Source of the DNA: Stieleria neptunia
Lineage (GTDB): Bacteria; Planctomycetota; Planctomycetia; Pirellulales; Pirellulaceae
Reading direction: 5' to 3'
DNA length: 64,000 nucleotides
Assembly (NCBI RefSeq): GCF_007754155.1
Contig: NZ_CP037423.1
Location: 9,482,938 to 9,546,937, forward strand
This document shows, one piece after another, positions 36,281 to 46,900 of this stretch; the stretch's first letter is position 1, and each line of letters begins with the position of its first letter. A model generated the notes under the pieces. It was not told the origin of the DNA and made no database searches. It saw nothing but the letters and a program-made list of their open reading frames with translations. A program made the translations under genes and the position numbers.

Positions 36281-39200
36281 ATGCCGTGCGAGGGACGTCA
36301 CGTGGCTGTTCATGAACGAGGAATTTGTCCGCCACACGAGATCCTCATTCGCTTCCTTCAAGGCGAGGTGGACGAGACGCTGCTGTCGGACGTTTCCGAG
36401 CATCTCGAATCCTGCCGACGCTGTGTCGATCTTCTGCAGGAAAACGAAGCGGGCCTGCCGATCGCCCAAGTCACCACCGATTGTTTCTCTGACACCCTTT
36501 CCGAAACGGAATTGCAATTCCTTTCGCGCGACTTCTGGAAGCCGGCGGTGCCTGAGCGGATCGGAAAATACCCGATCAAACGCGAGCTAGCGGTCGGGGG
36601 GATGGGCGTCGTCTATGAGGCTTGGCATCCGAATTTGATGTGCGATGTGGTGATCAAGACGATCAAGCCCGATCGAAGGATGCGGCTGGATGCCCGCCAG
36701 CGAATGTTGGCCGAACAGCAGTTGATGGGACGTCTTCGCCACCGCTCGATCGTCGCCGTTTTAGATGCCGGCGTTGACCGCGACCTGCCTTTCATCGTGA
36801 TGGAGAAGCTTCCCGGCGTCACACTGACCCGCTGGGTGCGAGATCAATCTGCACCCGCCGAGGGCCAATCAATTCGGCCTGGGATCCCCTGGCGTGATGC
36901 CTGCCGCATCGGTCAAGCGATCGCCGAAGGTCTGGCGGTCTTGCATCGATCCGGACTGATTCATCGTGACGTCAAACCGGGCAATGTGATGATCGACGGC
37001 GATCAAAAAATCAAATTGTTGGACCTCGGCCTCGCGCTCGATGTCGGTGAAAATGGCTTGTCGGCTGCCGGAGAATCGGTCGGAACGCCCCACTACATTT
37101 CACCCGAACAACGCCAGGCGAGAGAAACCGACCGCCGGACCGATCTCTTCGGACTCGCCGCGACAATCGTCTTCATGCTCTCCGGGGCTCCGCCTGAACC
37201 GGACGCTCCGATGATCACCTGCGATCATCTCGGCAAGCCATTGCCCGACGAATTGCGTTCTCTGTTGTCACAGATGCTTCACGAGGATCCGGGGCACCGT
37301 CCCGATTCCGCCGAACAGGTCGCGGCGCGGCTGGCGATGATCAAACCCCGATCATCACACCGGTGGCAGATCCCGCTCGCTGTGACGATCGGGATCGTTT
37401 CCGTGGTACTGACGACCGTCGCACTGCGATGGGAATCACCCGATGCGGCTTCGATCAAAACCGCTCGAGATACCCCCACGCGCTCTCGTCTGTTTGAGCG
37501 TCCTGGATTGCAGGCTTCCGGTCTGCTGCCAACGGGTGCCTCGACCAAGCTTGATACCCGACTGCCGCGTCCCGTGGTGGTCAACGCAAAACTTTCCCGT
37601 GACGGCCGGTACCTTGCCTGTTTTGGAACCGGCGGAAACTTACGCATCTATGACGTCCGCAGTTCTGAACCGAACCTGGTTCAACTGGTGCGATGTTATG
37701 AGTCGACCAACGTGAATCATCCGCAGATCAATTGGATGGACCAGGACCGTGTGATCGCGGTGACAGGATCGGCGTTCGACCGCGTCCTTTTTTGGGACGT
37801 GCATCAACAACAGTTCCGGGCCGAAACGCGCCCGTTCACGGACGCACTGGCCGGTCACGTCAACGCCTCGGGGGACCGACTGGTCGTCTGTGATACCGAC
37901 GGCAGGATCGGCGTCTACGATGCCGACGGCCAGGTCGTGCAAGAATGGTCGCTTCCGCAAGACCTGAAGGCGACGTCCGTCTCGTGGTCCGGCCAGACCT
38001 CCGACCTCTTGATTGCGACCACCGCGACGAAGCTGGTTCATTACACCGACGAACTGTCGCACACACGAATCATCGACCGATCCACATCAACCACCTGCAT
38101 CCTTTCACTTCCGCAAGGCCAATGGTGCTTCGGCGACCCACACGGCAAGGTTCATCACGTCGATCGCGATTTTGAAACGATTGCGGTGCACTCGATCGCC
38201 GATCGGCCGATACACAGCATCGTGATGGGGGATCAACCGACGCAGATCGTTGTTTCGGCGGACCAGGTCAAACGGCTCGACCTGCAGACAGGCCGTTACG
38301 TCACGATTCCAGACAATCGCAACCACCGGTCTCCCGTTCTTTTACAACGATCCAGTGCCGGAGTCTTGTTCGCCGGTGGCGATGTCCGGTTTTCGCCGTT
38401 CCTCTCTGCCGACCAACCCTCGACGTTGCTGACCGGTACCGAGCAGATTCTGACCGACATCGACATCAGCCCTCAATCGGACCACTTGGCCTTCTGTTCA
38501 ACCGTTGGCATCACCGTCGCCGACACGCAGGGAAAAATTCGATTCCGACAGCGCGGCGACAAAGGTGGTTTCCAAGAATTGCAATGGTCTCCCGATGGCA
38601 ACCGTCTGGCCGCCGTCGCAGGCTGGGGAGGGCGACGTCTTTCTATTTGGAGCTTCGATTCGGCCGACGCGGACACGCTGCATTTGCGGCATGCCATCGA
38701 TGCCCCGAACTCGGTGACCACATTGGCTTGGTTGAATGAGCAAACGTTGATCACCGTCGGCGAAGCGGGAGTCGCCCGGCACTGGGACATCGGATCCGGG
38801 ACGATTTCCGCGTCACACGACGTCGGCGGCTTTGTTCGCACCCTGGCCGTCTCTCCCGACCGAAATCACGTGGCTATGGGGCTGCAGGACGGCACTCTCC
38901 GGATCGCAGATCCGACACTCACGACGCTCGCTACCGTCGTGTCCCCGCGCGACGTGTCCGCGGACGGCGTGTCCGCGGACGGCGTGTCCGCGGACGGGGG
39001 CGGAGCGATCCGAAAGGTCCGTTGGCACCCGACCGAAAATCAAATCGCCGTTGTGGATGAACAACGCCACATCAAAATCGTGGACGTGGACAGTGGCAGC
39101 GAGCTGGCGGGGATGCATTCACCCTGGGTCAAACCCCTATCGCTATGTTGGGCGGGCGATGGACAGGAACTGGCCGTCACTCCGCTGGGGATCTTTGGCA

Positions 39201-39436
39201 TCGGGGCTACGGGAGAGTTTTCCCAACGTCGGCAGTTGCGGCGCGGCACGTGCGTGGACTGGTCTGCCGACGGTGACATGCTGGCGTTCGGGGAGTCGCT
39301 CTCGGCTGTTCACTTCTACCGCGCCGGTCAACACCATTGGTCCATCGTCTTGGACCAGATCGATTCCGCAATCACGCTGGATGCCAACGGCAACGTCATT
39401 TCACGATGGGGATCGACCGACGACTTGATTCGCTGA
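36281..39436 (+). CDS. Transmembrane Ser/Thr kinase with N-terminal zinc-finger (ZAS-like) and WD40 propeller
   Basis: A 1051-residue signalling protein. Near residue 40 there is an HxxxCxxC motif (HLESCRRC) as in zinc-binding anti-sigma factors, in the context FLQGEVDETLLSDVSEHLES. The kinase domain (about 95-350) has the glycine loop AVGGMGVVYEA, the VIK lysine, HRDVKPGNV (near 228) and DLG in place of DFG. One transmembrane helix follows (PLAVTIGIVSVVLTTVAL, about 366-383). The outer part (about 420-1051) is WD40-like, with FSP/DG blades. Three 15-bp tandem units add the SADGV repeat near residue 895. With the adjacent sigma gene it probably forms a membrane-coupled sigma regulatory pair. 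Confidence 0.9.
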   Translation: MPCEGRHVAVHERGICPPHEILIRFLQGEVDETLLSDVSEHLESCRRCVDLLQENEAGLPIAQVTTDCFSDTLSETELQFLSRDFWKPAVPERIGKYPIKRELAVGGMGVVYEAWHPNLMCDVVIKTIKPDRRMRLDARQRMLAEQQLMGRLRHRSIVAVLDAGVDRDLPFIVMEKLPGVTLTRWVRDQSAPAEGQSIRPGIPWRDACRIGQAIAEGLAVLHRSGLIHRDVKPGNVMIDGDQKIKLLDLGLALDVGENGLSAAGESVGTPHYISPEQRQARETDRRTDLFGLAATIVFMLSGAPPEPDAPMITCDHLGKPLPDELRSLLSQMLHEDPGHRPDSAEQVAARLAMIKPRSSHRWQIPLAVTIGIVSVVLTTVALRWESPDAASIKTARDTPTRSRLFERPGLQASGLLPTGASTKLDTRLPRPVVVNAKLSRDGRYLACFGTGGNLRIYDVRSSEPNLVQLVRCYESTNVNHPQINWMDQDRVIAVTGSAFDRVLFWDVHQQQFRAETRPFTDALAGHVNASGDRLVVCDTDGRIGVYDADGQVVQEWSLPQDLKATSVSWSGQTSDLLIATTATKLVHYTDELSHTRIIDRSTSTTCILSLPQGQWCFGDPHGKVHHVDRDFETIAVHSIADRPIHSIVMGDQPTQIVVSADQVKRLDLQTGRYVTIPDNRNHRSPVLLQRSSAGVLFAGGDVRFSPFLSADQPSTLLTGTEQILTDIDISPQSDHLAFCSTVGITVADTQGKIRFRQRGDKGGFQELQWSPDGNRLAAVAGWGGRRLSIWSFDSADADTLHLRHAIDAPNSVTTLAWLNEQTLITVGEAGVARHWDIGSGTISASHDVGGFVRTLAVSPDRNHVAMGLQDGTLRIADPTLTTLATVVSPRDVSADGVSADGVSADGGGAIRKVRWHPTENQIAVVDEQRHIKIVDVDSGSELAGMHSPWVKPLSLCWAGDGQELAVTPLGIFGIGATGEFSQRRQLRRGTCVDWSADGDMLAFGESLSAVHFYRAGQHHWSIVLDQIDSAITLDANGNVISRWGSTDDLIR

Positions 39437-39698
39437 CGAAATGCCCCTCCCCGGAAGAAGCTCGGTCTTCTGCGGCACCATTGGGCCATGATCCCCAGCA
39501 GATGTTATATTCAAGGAATTCGGTCGATCGTCGGCTGTGAACTCTACCCCGCCATCATCGCGGGGCGATCCGCCGAACAGGAAGCGAATCGGGACCGTCG
39601 CCCGCGGAGTGATGAACGATGCAAATGTCAGACTGTCATCACTGCGAATCACCGTTTGTCCGCCCGCCCCAAAATAGCATCGGGTCGGGGACGGGGGG

Positions 39699-40871
39699 AT
39701 GACACAAAATGATCCCCGCGGGCGTCAGGGCCCATCACCCGACGATGAACTGACGATCGCCTCGAACGAAACGGTGGGGGATGCGTCGCGAACCTTGTCG
39801 GACGCGTCTGCCAGGTCACCCAATGGCCCACAGCACGGGCTGGGATCGGGGCACGTGGCAGAATATCGCTTGATCGACGTGATCGGCGTCGGTGGGATGG
39901 GGATCGTCTATCGGGCCGAAGACGCACGACTGCGCCGAACGGTCGCGCTGAAGGTCATGAAACCCGAAGTGGCGGCCAACGCGATGGCCCGCAAACGGTT
40001 CCTCCGCGAAGCCGAATCCGCCGCCCGAATCGATCACGAGAATATCGTGACGATCTACCAGGTCGGGGAGCACGATGGCGTGCCGTTCATCGCGATGGGT
40101 TATCTGGTCGGGGAATCGCTACGACAGAAACTGAAACGCGAAGGTCGAATCGAGCCACGCATCGTCGCAAACATCGGCCGTCAAGTCGCGACCGGACTGG
40201 CCGCCGCCCATCAACTCGGTTTGATTCATCGCGACATCAAACCGGAAAACCTTTGGCTGGAAGCGGAGACGGGGCGGGTCAAGATCCTGGATTTCGGGCT
40301 CGCCCGGACTCAAGAATCAGACATGCGGCTGACGCAGTCGGGCATGGTGCTGGGGACGCCCAAGTACATGTCACCCGAACAAGCGACGGCGAAAACCGTT
40401 GACCATCGCAGCGACCTCTTCAGCCTGGGGAGCGTGCTGTACCATTTGCTCAGCGGCCACGAGCCCTTCGGCGGCAAAGACTCTGCGTCCACCTTGATCA
40501 ACGTCACCCAAGCCGAATTCGCGCCGGTGGAGAAAGTCTGTCCGCACTTGAATCCGGCGCTCGGTCGAATCATCAATCGGCTGCTGGCGAAACATCCCGC
40601 CAAACGCCCGCAAACGGCCCGCGAAGTCGCGATGACGCTGGCGGAAATCGAGCAGCAACTCGAAGCCGAGTACCAGGAAAACGCGAGGCGGCAAAGCCTG
40701 ACCGAAACAGCCGAACTGCCGGCGACGGCTTCCTCGTCACCTGCGTCGGCCCCGATTCCGATCAACGTGTCCACCGCCACCGGCAAACCGCCCCTGCTCT
40801 CCCTCGTCCTGCTCGGCCTGGGAATCCTGCTCGTCGGACTGTTGCTCCTGGCGTTCCTGTCGGCCAACTAA
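39699..40871 (+). CDS. Ser/Thr protein kinase with C-terminal membrane anchor
   Basis: A 390-residue eukaryotic-like kinase. The catalytic domain (about 52-320) is complete: GVGGMGIVYRAEDARL (Gly loop), VALKVMK (Lys), HRDIKPENLW (H177, R178, D179), ILDFGLART (DFG) and GTPKYMSPEQAT. The C-terminus ends in a single transmembrane helix (LLGLGILLVGLLLLAFL) with no extracellular domain, so the signal must come from within the cell or membrane. It is 262 bases downstream of the larger WD40 kinase. A PP2C phosphatase that could act as counterpart lies 11 kb further on, but a link is inference. Confidence 0.92.
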   Translation: MTQNDPRGRQGPSPDDELTIASNETVGDASRTLSDASARSPNGPQHGLGSGHVAEYRLIDVIGVGGMGIVYRAEDARLRRTVALKVMKPEVAANAMARKRFLREAESAARIDHENIVTIYQVGEHDGVPFIAMGYLVGESLRQKLKREGRIEPRIVANIGRQVATGLAAAHQLGLIHRDIKPENLWLEAETGRVKILDFGLARTQESDMRLTQSGMVLGTPKYMSPEQATAKTVDHRSDLFSLGSVLYHLLSGHEPFGGKDSASTLINVTQAEFAPVEKVCPHLNPALGRIINRLLAKHPAKRPQTAREVAMTLAEIEQQLEAEYQENARRQSLTETAELPATASSSPASAPIPINVSTATGKPPLLSLVLLGLGILLVGLLLLAFLSAN

Positions 40872-40940
40872 CAGGCACGGTGCCCGCAGGGAATCCAGCC
40901 ACCATTAATCTCCAGCCTTCAGGCGTTCTGCTTTCCGCAT

Positions 40941-40965
40941 GTACGACGGCCCTTCCGGGCCGTCG
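40941..40965. repeat. Palindromic repeat family F, copy 2
   Basis: gtac followed by gacggcccttccgggccgtc forms a strong short hairpin. The 40872-41349 gap contains this, the inverted repeat at 41130-41209, and no supportable gene. Confidence 0.7.
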
Positions 40966-41129
40966 CCCGTCGGGCTCGCCCCGACGACCGGGGAGGTTGC
41001 ACTGGATACAATTGCGGCCCTGATGTGTTGCCCCTCACCCTCAGCCTGGACCGTCAAAAACGCTGCAGCGACCACCGTAAGCGACCCGAATTGGAGCGAC
41101 AGTTTCACAGTCACCTAATGATTCTGGCT

Positions 41130-41209
41130 CCCCTCTCCCCAAAACAGATCGCGCGAGAGACAGTTGTTCTCAGAGTGACGTTGACCGCGATCTGTTTTGG
41201 GGAGAGGGG
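41130..41209. repeat. 24-bp perfect inverted repeat with 32-bp spacer
   Basis: The left arm (41130-41153) contains ctctccccaaaacagatcgc, and the right arm (41186-41209) is its exact complement. The structure could be a small non-autonomous mobile element or a bidirectional transcription-stop hairpin. Confidence 0.8.
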
Positions 41210-41349
41210 CTGGGGGTGAGGGGCTCAGCATTGAGACGCTTCACATCGATTGACGTGCTAAATCGCCGATCATTTTGAGGCGTAATTGTTGTCGGGTTTC
41301 ACCGCCTGGGTATCAAGTCTCGTCTTCGGGTCTTCTCTGCTCGTCTGCG

Positions 41350-41616
41350 TCACGATGGATTGGAATCTCCATCAAGAGAATCGTCGTTCAGATCGTCAAT
41401 TTGAGCCAGAAGCCTTGCGTATTCATCCGAGTAGGTCTCGTGATAGATCTGGTGCAACTGAAAGAAGGTACCAACGATCTCACGAGCAACGAACGACGCA
41501 AACAACGAAGCAATGAGCACCGCCAGCGGAGCGAAGCCTTGCAAGGCGTACCAAACCGCGGCGTTCGTAAGCAACACCGTCGGAATCCAGATAAGTCGTT
41601 TCGTTGTATTGCTCAT
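41350..41616 (-). CDS. Small hypothetical membrane protein
   Basis: An 88-residue frame starting MSNTTKRLIWIPTVLLTNAA. Two hydrophobic segments (WIPTVLLTNAAVWYALQ and APLAVLIASLFASFVA) are followed by an amphipathic charged tail rich in Asp (AQIDDLNDDSLDGDS). The composition is that of a real small inner-membrane protein rather than a shadow frame, and it has no gene opposite. No family was recognised. The start at 41616 is preferred to 41655 because it puts the first helix near the N-terminus. Confidence 0.5.
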   Translation of the reverse strand: MSNTTKRLIWIPTVLLTNAAVWYALQGFAPLAVLIASLFASFVAREIVGTFFQLHQIYHETYSDEYARLLAQIDDLNDDSLDGDSNPS

Positions 41617-41673
41617 GCGGTGGATTGTACGCAACATATCAGCATTGCAGTGCAAGTCACTCAGCAGATCGTG

Positions 41674-41790
41674 ACGACAACCTTTCCAGGTCGTCGAAGC
41701 AATTCACGCGACGGCCCGGAAGGGCCGTCGTACGCGGTGGAGCAATGGTGATTCACGCGACCGCCCGGAAGGGCTGTGGTACGCGGTGGA
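41674..41790. repeat. Palindromic repeat family F, copy 3 (multiple hairpins)
   Basis: Three linked hairpins: acgacaacctttccaggtcg, then cgacggcccggaagggccgt, then a diverged copy with gaagggctgtgg, with attcacgcgac and acgcggtggag recurring around them. It lies just upstream of the ThrE-type gene. Confidence 0.75.
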
Positions 41791-41830
41791 GCCTAGACAC
41801 CGACGGGTGCGGCGGATTACAACCCCGCGG

Positions 41831-43045
41831 ATGGAAAACTCCCCCAAAACTCCCCCGACACAAGCGTTTTTGATCGAAGCGGCGATCATGCTGCATCGCT
41901 ACGGCACTCCGTCGCACCGCCTGGAACGTGTGATGGGTCGGGTGGCCGAGGCGTTGGCGATCCACGGCGAATTCTTGTACACCCCGACGGCGCTGGTGAT
42001 TTCATTGCGTGATCGATCAGGCAACGAAATGACCGTCGTCCGGCGTGTCGACAGTGGACCGGTGAACGTCGACAAATTGATTCGCTTTGACCAATTGCTC
42101 AGCCGTGTGGACCGCCTGGAGATCGGCACCGACGTGGCGATGGCGGAACTGAAACAGATCGACGAAGCGACGCCGTTGTACCGCCGCCCGGTTTACATCT
42201 CCGCCTGCGCGATCGCCTGTGCCGCCGTCGCCGTTTTCTTCGGCGGCACGCCCTGGGAAATCGCCGTGGCCGGTCTGATCGGGGCGCTCGTCGCGGGGAT
42301 CGAATTACTGCACGAACATTGGCGTTGGGAATCGGGGCTCTTGGAACCGCTGGCCGGTGTGGCGGCGGCAACCTGTTCCCTGTTGGTCGCGGCCTACCTG
42401 GTGCCGATCGATGATCGCCTGGTCACGTTGGCCGGTCTGATCATCTTGATCCCGGGTCTGCGTCTGACGGTGGCGCTGACGGAGTTGGCGGTCGGGCATT
42501 TGTCGGCCGGGGTGGCCAGACTTTCCGGGGCGTTGGTTTCGTTGGCGACGTTGGTCGTGGGGGTGTTCCTGGTCTGGCGTCTGCTGGATCGGCTTCATCC
42601 GCAACTGGGGCCACGGCCGTTGCCGGAGCCCTATTGGCAATGGATCGCCCTGGCGCTCGCGCCGATCGCGTTTGCGATCGTGTTTCGTGCCCGCTGGCGG
42701 CAATGGCCGATCATCTCCCTGGTGTCGACCCTGGGAGTGCTGGCCAGCTGGGGAATCGGACCGCGATTCGGCATCGAAGTCGGTTCGTTCTTCGGAGCCT
42801 TGTCGGTCGGATGTGTCAGCAATCTGTACGCCCGGATCCGCGACATCCCGGCGCTGGTTTCGCTGACGCCGGGCATGCTGATCCTGGTTCCCGGTTCGTT
42901 CGGTTACCGATCCCTGTCGGCGCTGTGGCAACACCAGACGCTCGAAGGCGTTCAGTTCGGATTTGAAATGATGCTGGTCGGCGCAAGCCTGGTCGGCGGG
43001 TTACTCGTTTCCAACGTGGTCATTCCGCCGAAGCGGATTCTCTAA
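41831..43045 (+). CDS. thrE: ThrE-family threonine/serine exporter
   Basis: A 404-residue protein in which the cytoplasmic DUF1212 half and the C-terminal membrane half are fused, as in ThrE of Corynebacterium. The ATG at 41831 precedes the family start FLIEAAIMLHRYGTPSHRLE. The N-terminal domain has GEFLYTPTALVISLRD and IDEATPLYRRP. About ten transmembrane segments follow, with TLAGLIILIPGLRLTVALTE at the end of the first half and a second SLTPGMLILVPGSFGYRSL repeat. It should export threonine and serine or related small amino acids by proton antiport. Specificity is inferred from family only. Confidence 0.85.
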   Translation: MENSPKTPPTQAFLIEAAIMLHRYGTPSHRLERVMGRVAEALAIHGEFLYTPTALVISLRDRSGNEMTVVRRVDSGPVNVDKLIRFDQLLSRVDRLEIGTDVAMAELKQIDEATPLYRRPVYISACAIACAAVAVFFGGTPWEIAVAGLIGALVAGIELLHEHWRWESGLLEPLAGVAAATCSLLVAAYLVPIDDRLVTLAGLIILIPGLRLTVALTELAVGHLSAGVARLSGALVSLATLVVGVFLVWRLLDRLHPQLGPRPLPEPYWQWIALALAPIAFAIVFRARWRQWPIISLVSTLGVLASWGIGPRFGIEVGSFFGALSVGCVSNLYARIRDIPALVSLTPGMLILVPGSFGYRSLSALWQHQTLEGVQFGFEMMLVGASLVGGLLVSNVVIPPKRIL

Positions 43046-43099
43046 CCCGTCGTCGATGAACGGCGTACCCGAGACACGAGCAGTTGTCGCGTGCTCTGG

Positions 43100-43729
43100 T
43101 CAACGCCGACGGCGAATCACCAGCGGCAGCGCGATGGCGGCTAACACTGCCACCGACGAGGGTTCCGGGATGGCGGTGATTTGAAAGGCATCGATGGCCG
43201 CAGCGCCAGCGGTTGCTGTCAGGACGATCCGGTAGTTGTCTGCCGTGGACGTCGTGAAGTCGAGTGACTGGTCCATGAATCCACTTCCCGTTGGAACAAA
43301 GAAGCCGGCAGGGCCGCCAACGACCGAGGTACCGCCTCGCAGAATATCGACGCTGATGCCTGCATCGGAAATGGTATCGGCGGCGGCCAGTTGAAACGAA
43401 AGCCGGTAGATGGCAGCATCGAGCGCGACGTCCTGGCGAATCGTTGCAAAGTCCGGCGCCAATCCAATCAACGCGTACTGGTCCCCGTCGAGCACGGCCG
43501 GGTGAACCCCCGCCGCTTCTTTAAGGATCAAGACGGCGGAGCCAGACGCCGGATCGACCACCCAGCCCGCCCCGATGGGATCGCCCGGATTAAAAAACGC
43601 AAAACTCGATCCGTCCGGGATATCCGGAGTCTCAAACGACCCGTTGGTGACGACTGCCGCGTTCACCGAAACGGCAGCGATCGTCGCAGCAAAGACACAT
43701 GCGATGACTCCCCTGAAGCAAATGGTCAT
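43100..43729 (-). CDS. PEP-CTERM sorting-domain protein
   Basis: A 209-residue exported protein. The start at 43729 (ATG) gives a signal peptide (FRGVIACVFAATIAAVSVNA); upstream starts to 43903 run into the neighbouring gene's 3' region. The mature part begins VVTNGSFETPDIPDGS, typical of jelly-roll, carbohydrate-binding-like PEP-CTERM proteins. The C-terminus has the sorting signal IPEPSSVAVLAAIALPLVI followed by RRRR. It would be processed by an exosortase and placed on the cell surface or matrix; no exosortase gene lies in the window. Confidence 0.88.
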   Translation of the reverse strand: MTICFRGVIACVFAATIAAVSVNAAVVTNGSFETPDIPDGSSFAFFNPGDPIGAGWVVDPASGSAVLILKEAAGVHPAVLDGDQYALIGLAPDFATIRQDVALDAAIYRLSFQLAAADTISDAGISVDILRGGTSVVGGPAGFFVPTGSGFMDQSLDFTTSTADNYRIVLTATAGAAAIDAFQITAIPEPSSVAVLAAIALPLVIRRRR

Positions 43730-43930
43730 CGTGTCACTCTCACAGTTGGAGGCTGAATTCCGGCGGTTTGGAATACCGATCATACCTGAGGCCATCACCA
43801 ATTGCCTTCGAAAAGTTTCGAATAGCCGCCGGGTCGACTCGCCCATTGTCTTGGCCGTCCCTGGCAAACCGTTTGGCTGACAGACGCAATGACGCCACCC
43901 CACCCGGCCTCGTGTGCGATACCGGGCGGC

Positions 43931-46900
43931 CTAGCGGTCCTCGTCGCGTCGGATCGACAGCGGCAACGACGTGCCGTCTCCGTTGACGTCCAGGTGCAAA
44001 TCGCGTTGGGGGAACGGGATCGTGATGCCGGCCTGCTCGAGCGCCTCGGCGATCGCGGTATTGATTTGGTGCGTCACTTCGATTCGGTTGTCCAGCTTTT
44101 CCAGAAAGAAGCGAACGGCAAAGTTCAGCGAACTGTCTCCGAAGGTGTCGAAATTGATCAAGGGAGCGGGGTCGGTGAGCACCAGCGGGTGAGACCGCAC
44201 GACTTTGTAAAGCAGTTCGCGGACCTGATCGGGATCGCTTCCATACTCCACGCCGATTTCGATGGTCAGCCGATTGATGACGTTGGTGAGCGACCAGTTG
44301 AGCAGTTTTTGGGTGATCAGATCCTTGTTCGGAATCACCAGTTCTTTGCGGTCCCAGTTGGTGACCGTGGTGGCCCGCATTTGAATGCGCGAAACGATCC
44401 CGGTGGTGCCGTCGATCGTGACCACATCGCCGACTCGCACGGGGCGTTCGAGCAGCAGAATGATCCCGGAGACGAAGTTCGCCACGATTTCCTGCAATCC
44501 GAAACCGAGCCCGACCGATGCCGCGGCCAACAGCCAACCGAGTTGGTTGTAGGGAACGCTCAATAGGCTCAAGATGATGAAGCTGCCCACGACAACGATC
44601 ACGTAGCGCATCAGGGTGGCGATCGCATAGCGTGCTCCGCCATCGAGCGACGTTCTGCCGCGGACCATCAATTCGAACACGCGCGGCACCACTCCCGTCG
44701 CATAGATCATCAACGTCAAGCCGAGCAAACTGTACATCACATCGAGCAAGCTGACCGTTTCGATGTTTTCGCCGGTCCCCACATTCCAAAGCGAAACGTC
44801 GTCGAAATAGGTCAACGCGGGAACCAGATCACTCCAGATCCAGCCGATCCCGACCAGGACCAACAGCGACGCAAAGACAACGGCCGTTTGACGGCCTTGT
44901 TCGTCGAGTTTATCGAGATCCGCCGCGTTTTCTTCCTCAAGAACGATGCCGGCTTGACTTGCAATCGCTTGCCCTTCGGTCCCCTCCATTTCCTTGAGTC
45001 TTCGCTGCCGCAACTCCATCGCTTTCCGCCGTGCCAAATCCCGCCGCCGGAGCATCAACCAGCGGGTCAGCAGTCCGTGCATCAGGACCGTCGCCACGAG
45101 TAACAGGAACGTCATTTGAAGCGAGTGGCCCAGCCGAAAGGTCGTTTCCAAATAACCGGCCAACGCCATCAGCGCGCACAGGACCGGCAGTAAGACGGCC
45201 AGGCCCCACAGCACCTTCCGCATGCGATACAGCAATGAACTGGGATGATCGAGAATGAGTTGCACATACAGCGGACTTCGTTGGCGAAGCATCACGTGAT
45301 GAAAGACCGCGGTGACCAGGAACAGTGCCGTCGACAAAACCCGAATCGCGAAGATCCGAACGTCGGTATCGGGATGCTCAAAGAACAGGCCCATCGGAAA
45401 GACGATCAATCCGCCCACCCACGTGTACCAACGCAGGTGTCGTCGCAGGTGCCGCCGCAATCCGTCGGTCCATCCAAAGTGGCACTCCGCCACGCCCTGG
45501 TCACGACACACTTTGCCGAGCAGTTCTCGCGATGCGACGTACAGTGCGACCATCGCGAGGGCGTCCCCGAATCCGTGGACGAAGGGATCCGCCGGAGTCG
45601 TTTTTAGAATCAGGTAGGCAAACGTGCCCAGGCAAACGGGCCAGACCATCGCCACGACAAAGGTGGCCGCCAAGGCCCGCAGGGTCGAATCAAATCCGAC
45701 GTTGATCTTCGTCGCCTCCTCGCCCTCATGCTTGATCCGTTTCCGCGCCCAAGCACGTCCGAACAACACGGCAAACGCGACCACGATCAGCCCCAGCGAT
45801 CGCAACGGTTTGAGCGTGACCGTCAACACCATTTGCTCGACCGCCTTGGACCAGGACGTCGGCGAACTGACCCATTGGACCAACTCGGGCGCGACAGCCA
45901 ATTCGCCCAGGGAGATCGTCGGCGCATCCTTGGTCCAAAACAAATGCACATCGATGGCATCGATGAATTGGTCGATCAACAGGACCAATTCGCGCCGCTG
46001 CGTGTCGCTATTCAACATCGACTGCAAGACCGCATTTTGTGATTGCAGTGTTTCCTCAATCAACTCTTGCCGTTTGCGATACAACACCCATTCCGCCTCG
46101 TCTTGGCTCAAATCCTTCCAAGCAAACTCCGTCGCATCCGAATCGAGCTGCGGGACTTCGCGTTGAGCGAGCCCCTGGTTGATATCCGACAGTTCGTCTT
46201 CCAAACGAAACGTGCTGATTTGGTATTCTTCGACCTTTGCATTCAGATCGTCGCGGGGACGAAACTTGTTTTTCAACGCTTTGGCTTCGTCGCGTTGCTG
46301 ACGGAGGATTACGCCCAACGCGTCGGTCAGCCCGACCGCGTCGATCCGTTCTTTGGATGATTGTTGATCGGCCTTCACGTCCTCGATCGCGGCTTTCACC
46401 CCCAACAGGTTCTGCTGCGTTTCGGCCGCTTGCTCGATCAATTTCTTTTGGAGCTCGGCGAGTTCGACGTTTTTCTTCGCCAATCCGCGCAGATTCACTG
46501 GCACGGCGTTGACCGTTTGTTCCAAATTCGCCGCGGTCGCCCGTACCTGGTCTTTTTGCATTTCCAAAACCGCCGCCTGCAGCAGATCGGTTTGGCGACG
46601 CAATTGTGCGACGTTCGCCTCGGCCAATTTTCGCTCCAGCGGCAATAAATCCACCGTCGCGGTGTAGGCCGATTGCTCGTTTTGTAGGGACTCGATCCGG
46701 GTGGACAATTCTTCGGCGCGGGTGGCCAGCAACGTCTTGCGGGTCTGGGACTCGATCGCAGACTCATTGACCGGTGCCGCTTGAGACTGCTGCTTGACGA
46801 CCTCGGCGCGTTCGTTTTCGGCAGCGGTCAGCAATCCGGGAATTTCGGTCAGCCGAGTCCGCCGCCGCGCCGATTCGGCCGTCAGGTCCGTCACCTGTTT

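Noticed and set aside
36195..36590. 131-codon frame at the sigma-kinase junction starting MSEETEATSG
   Set aside because: It mostly overlaps the kinase gene in another frame; the zinc motif and kinase domain are in the other frame.
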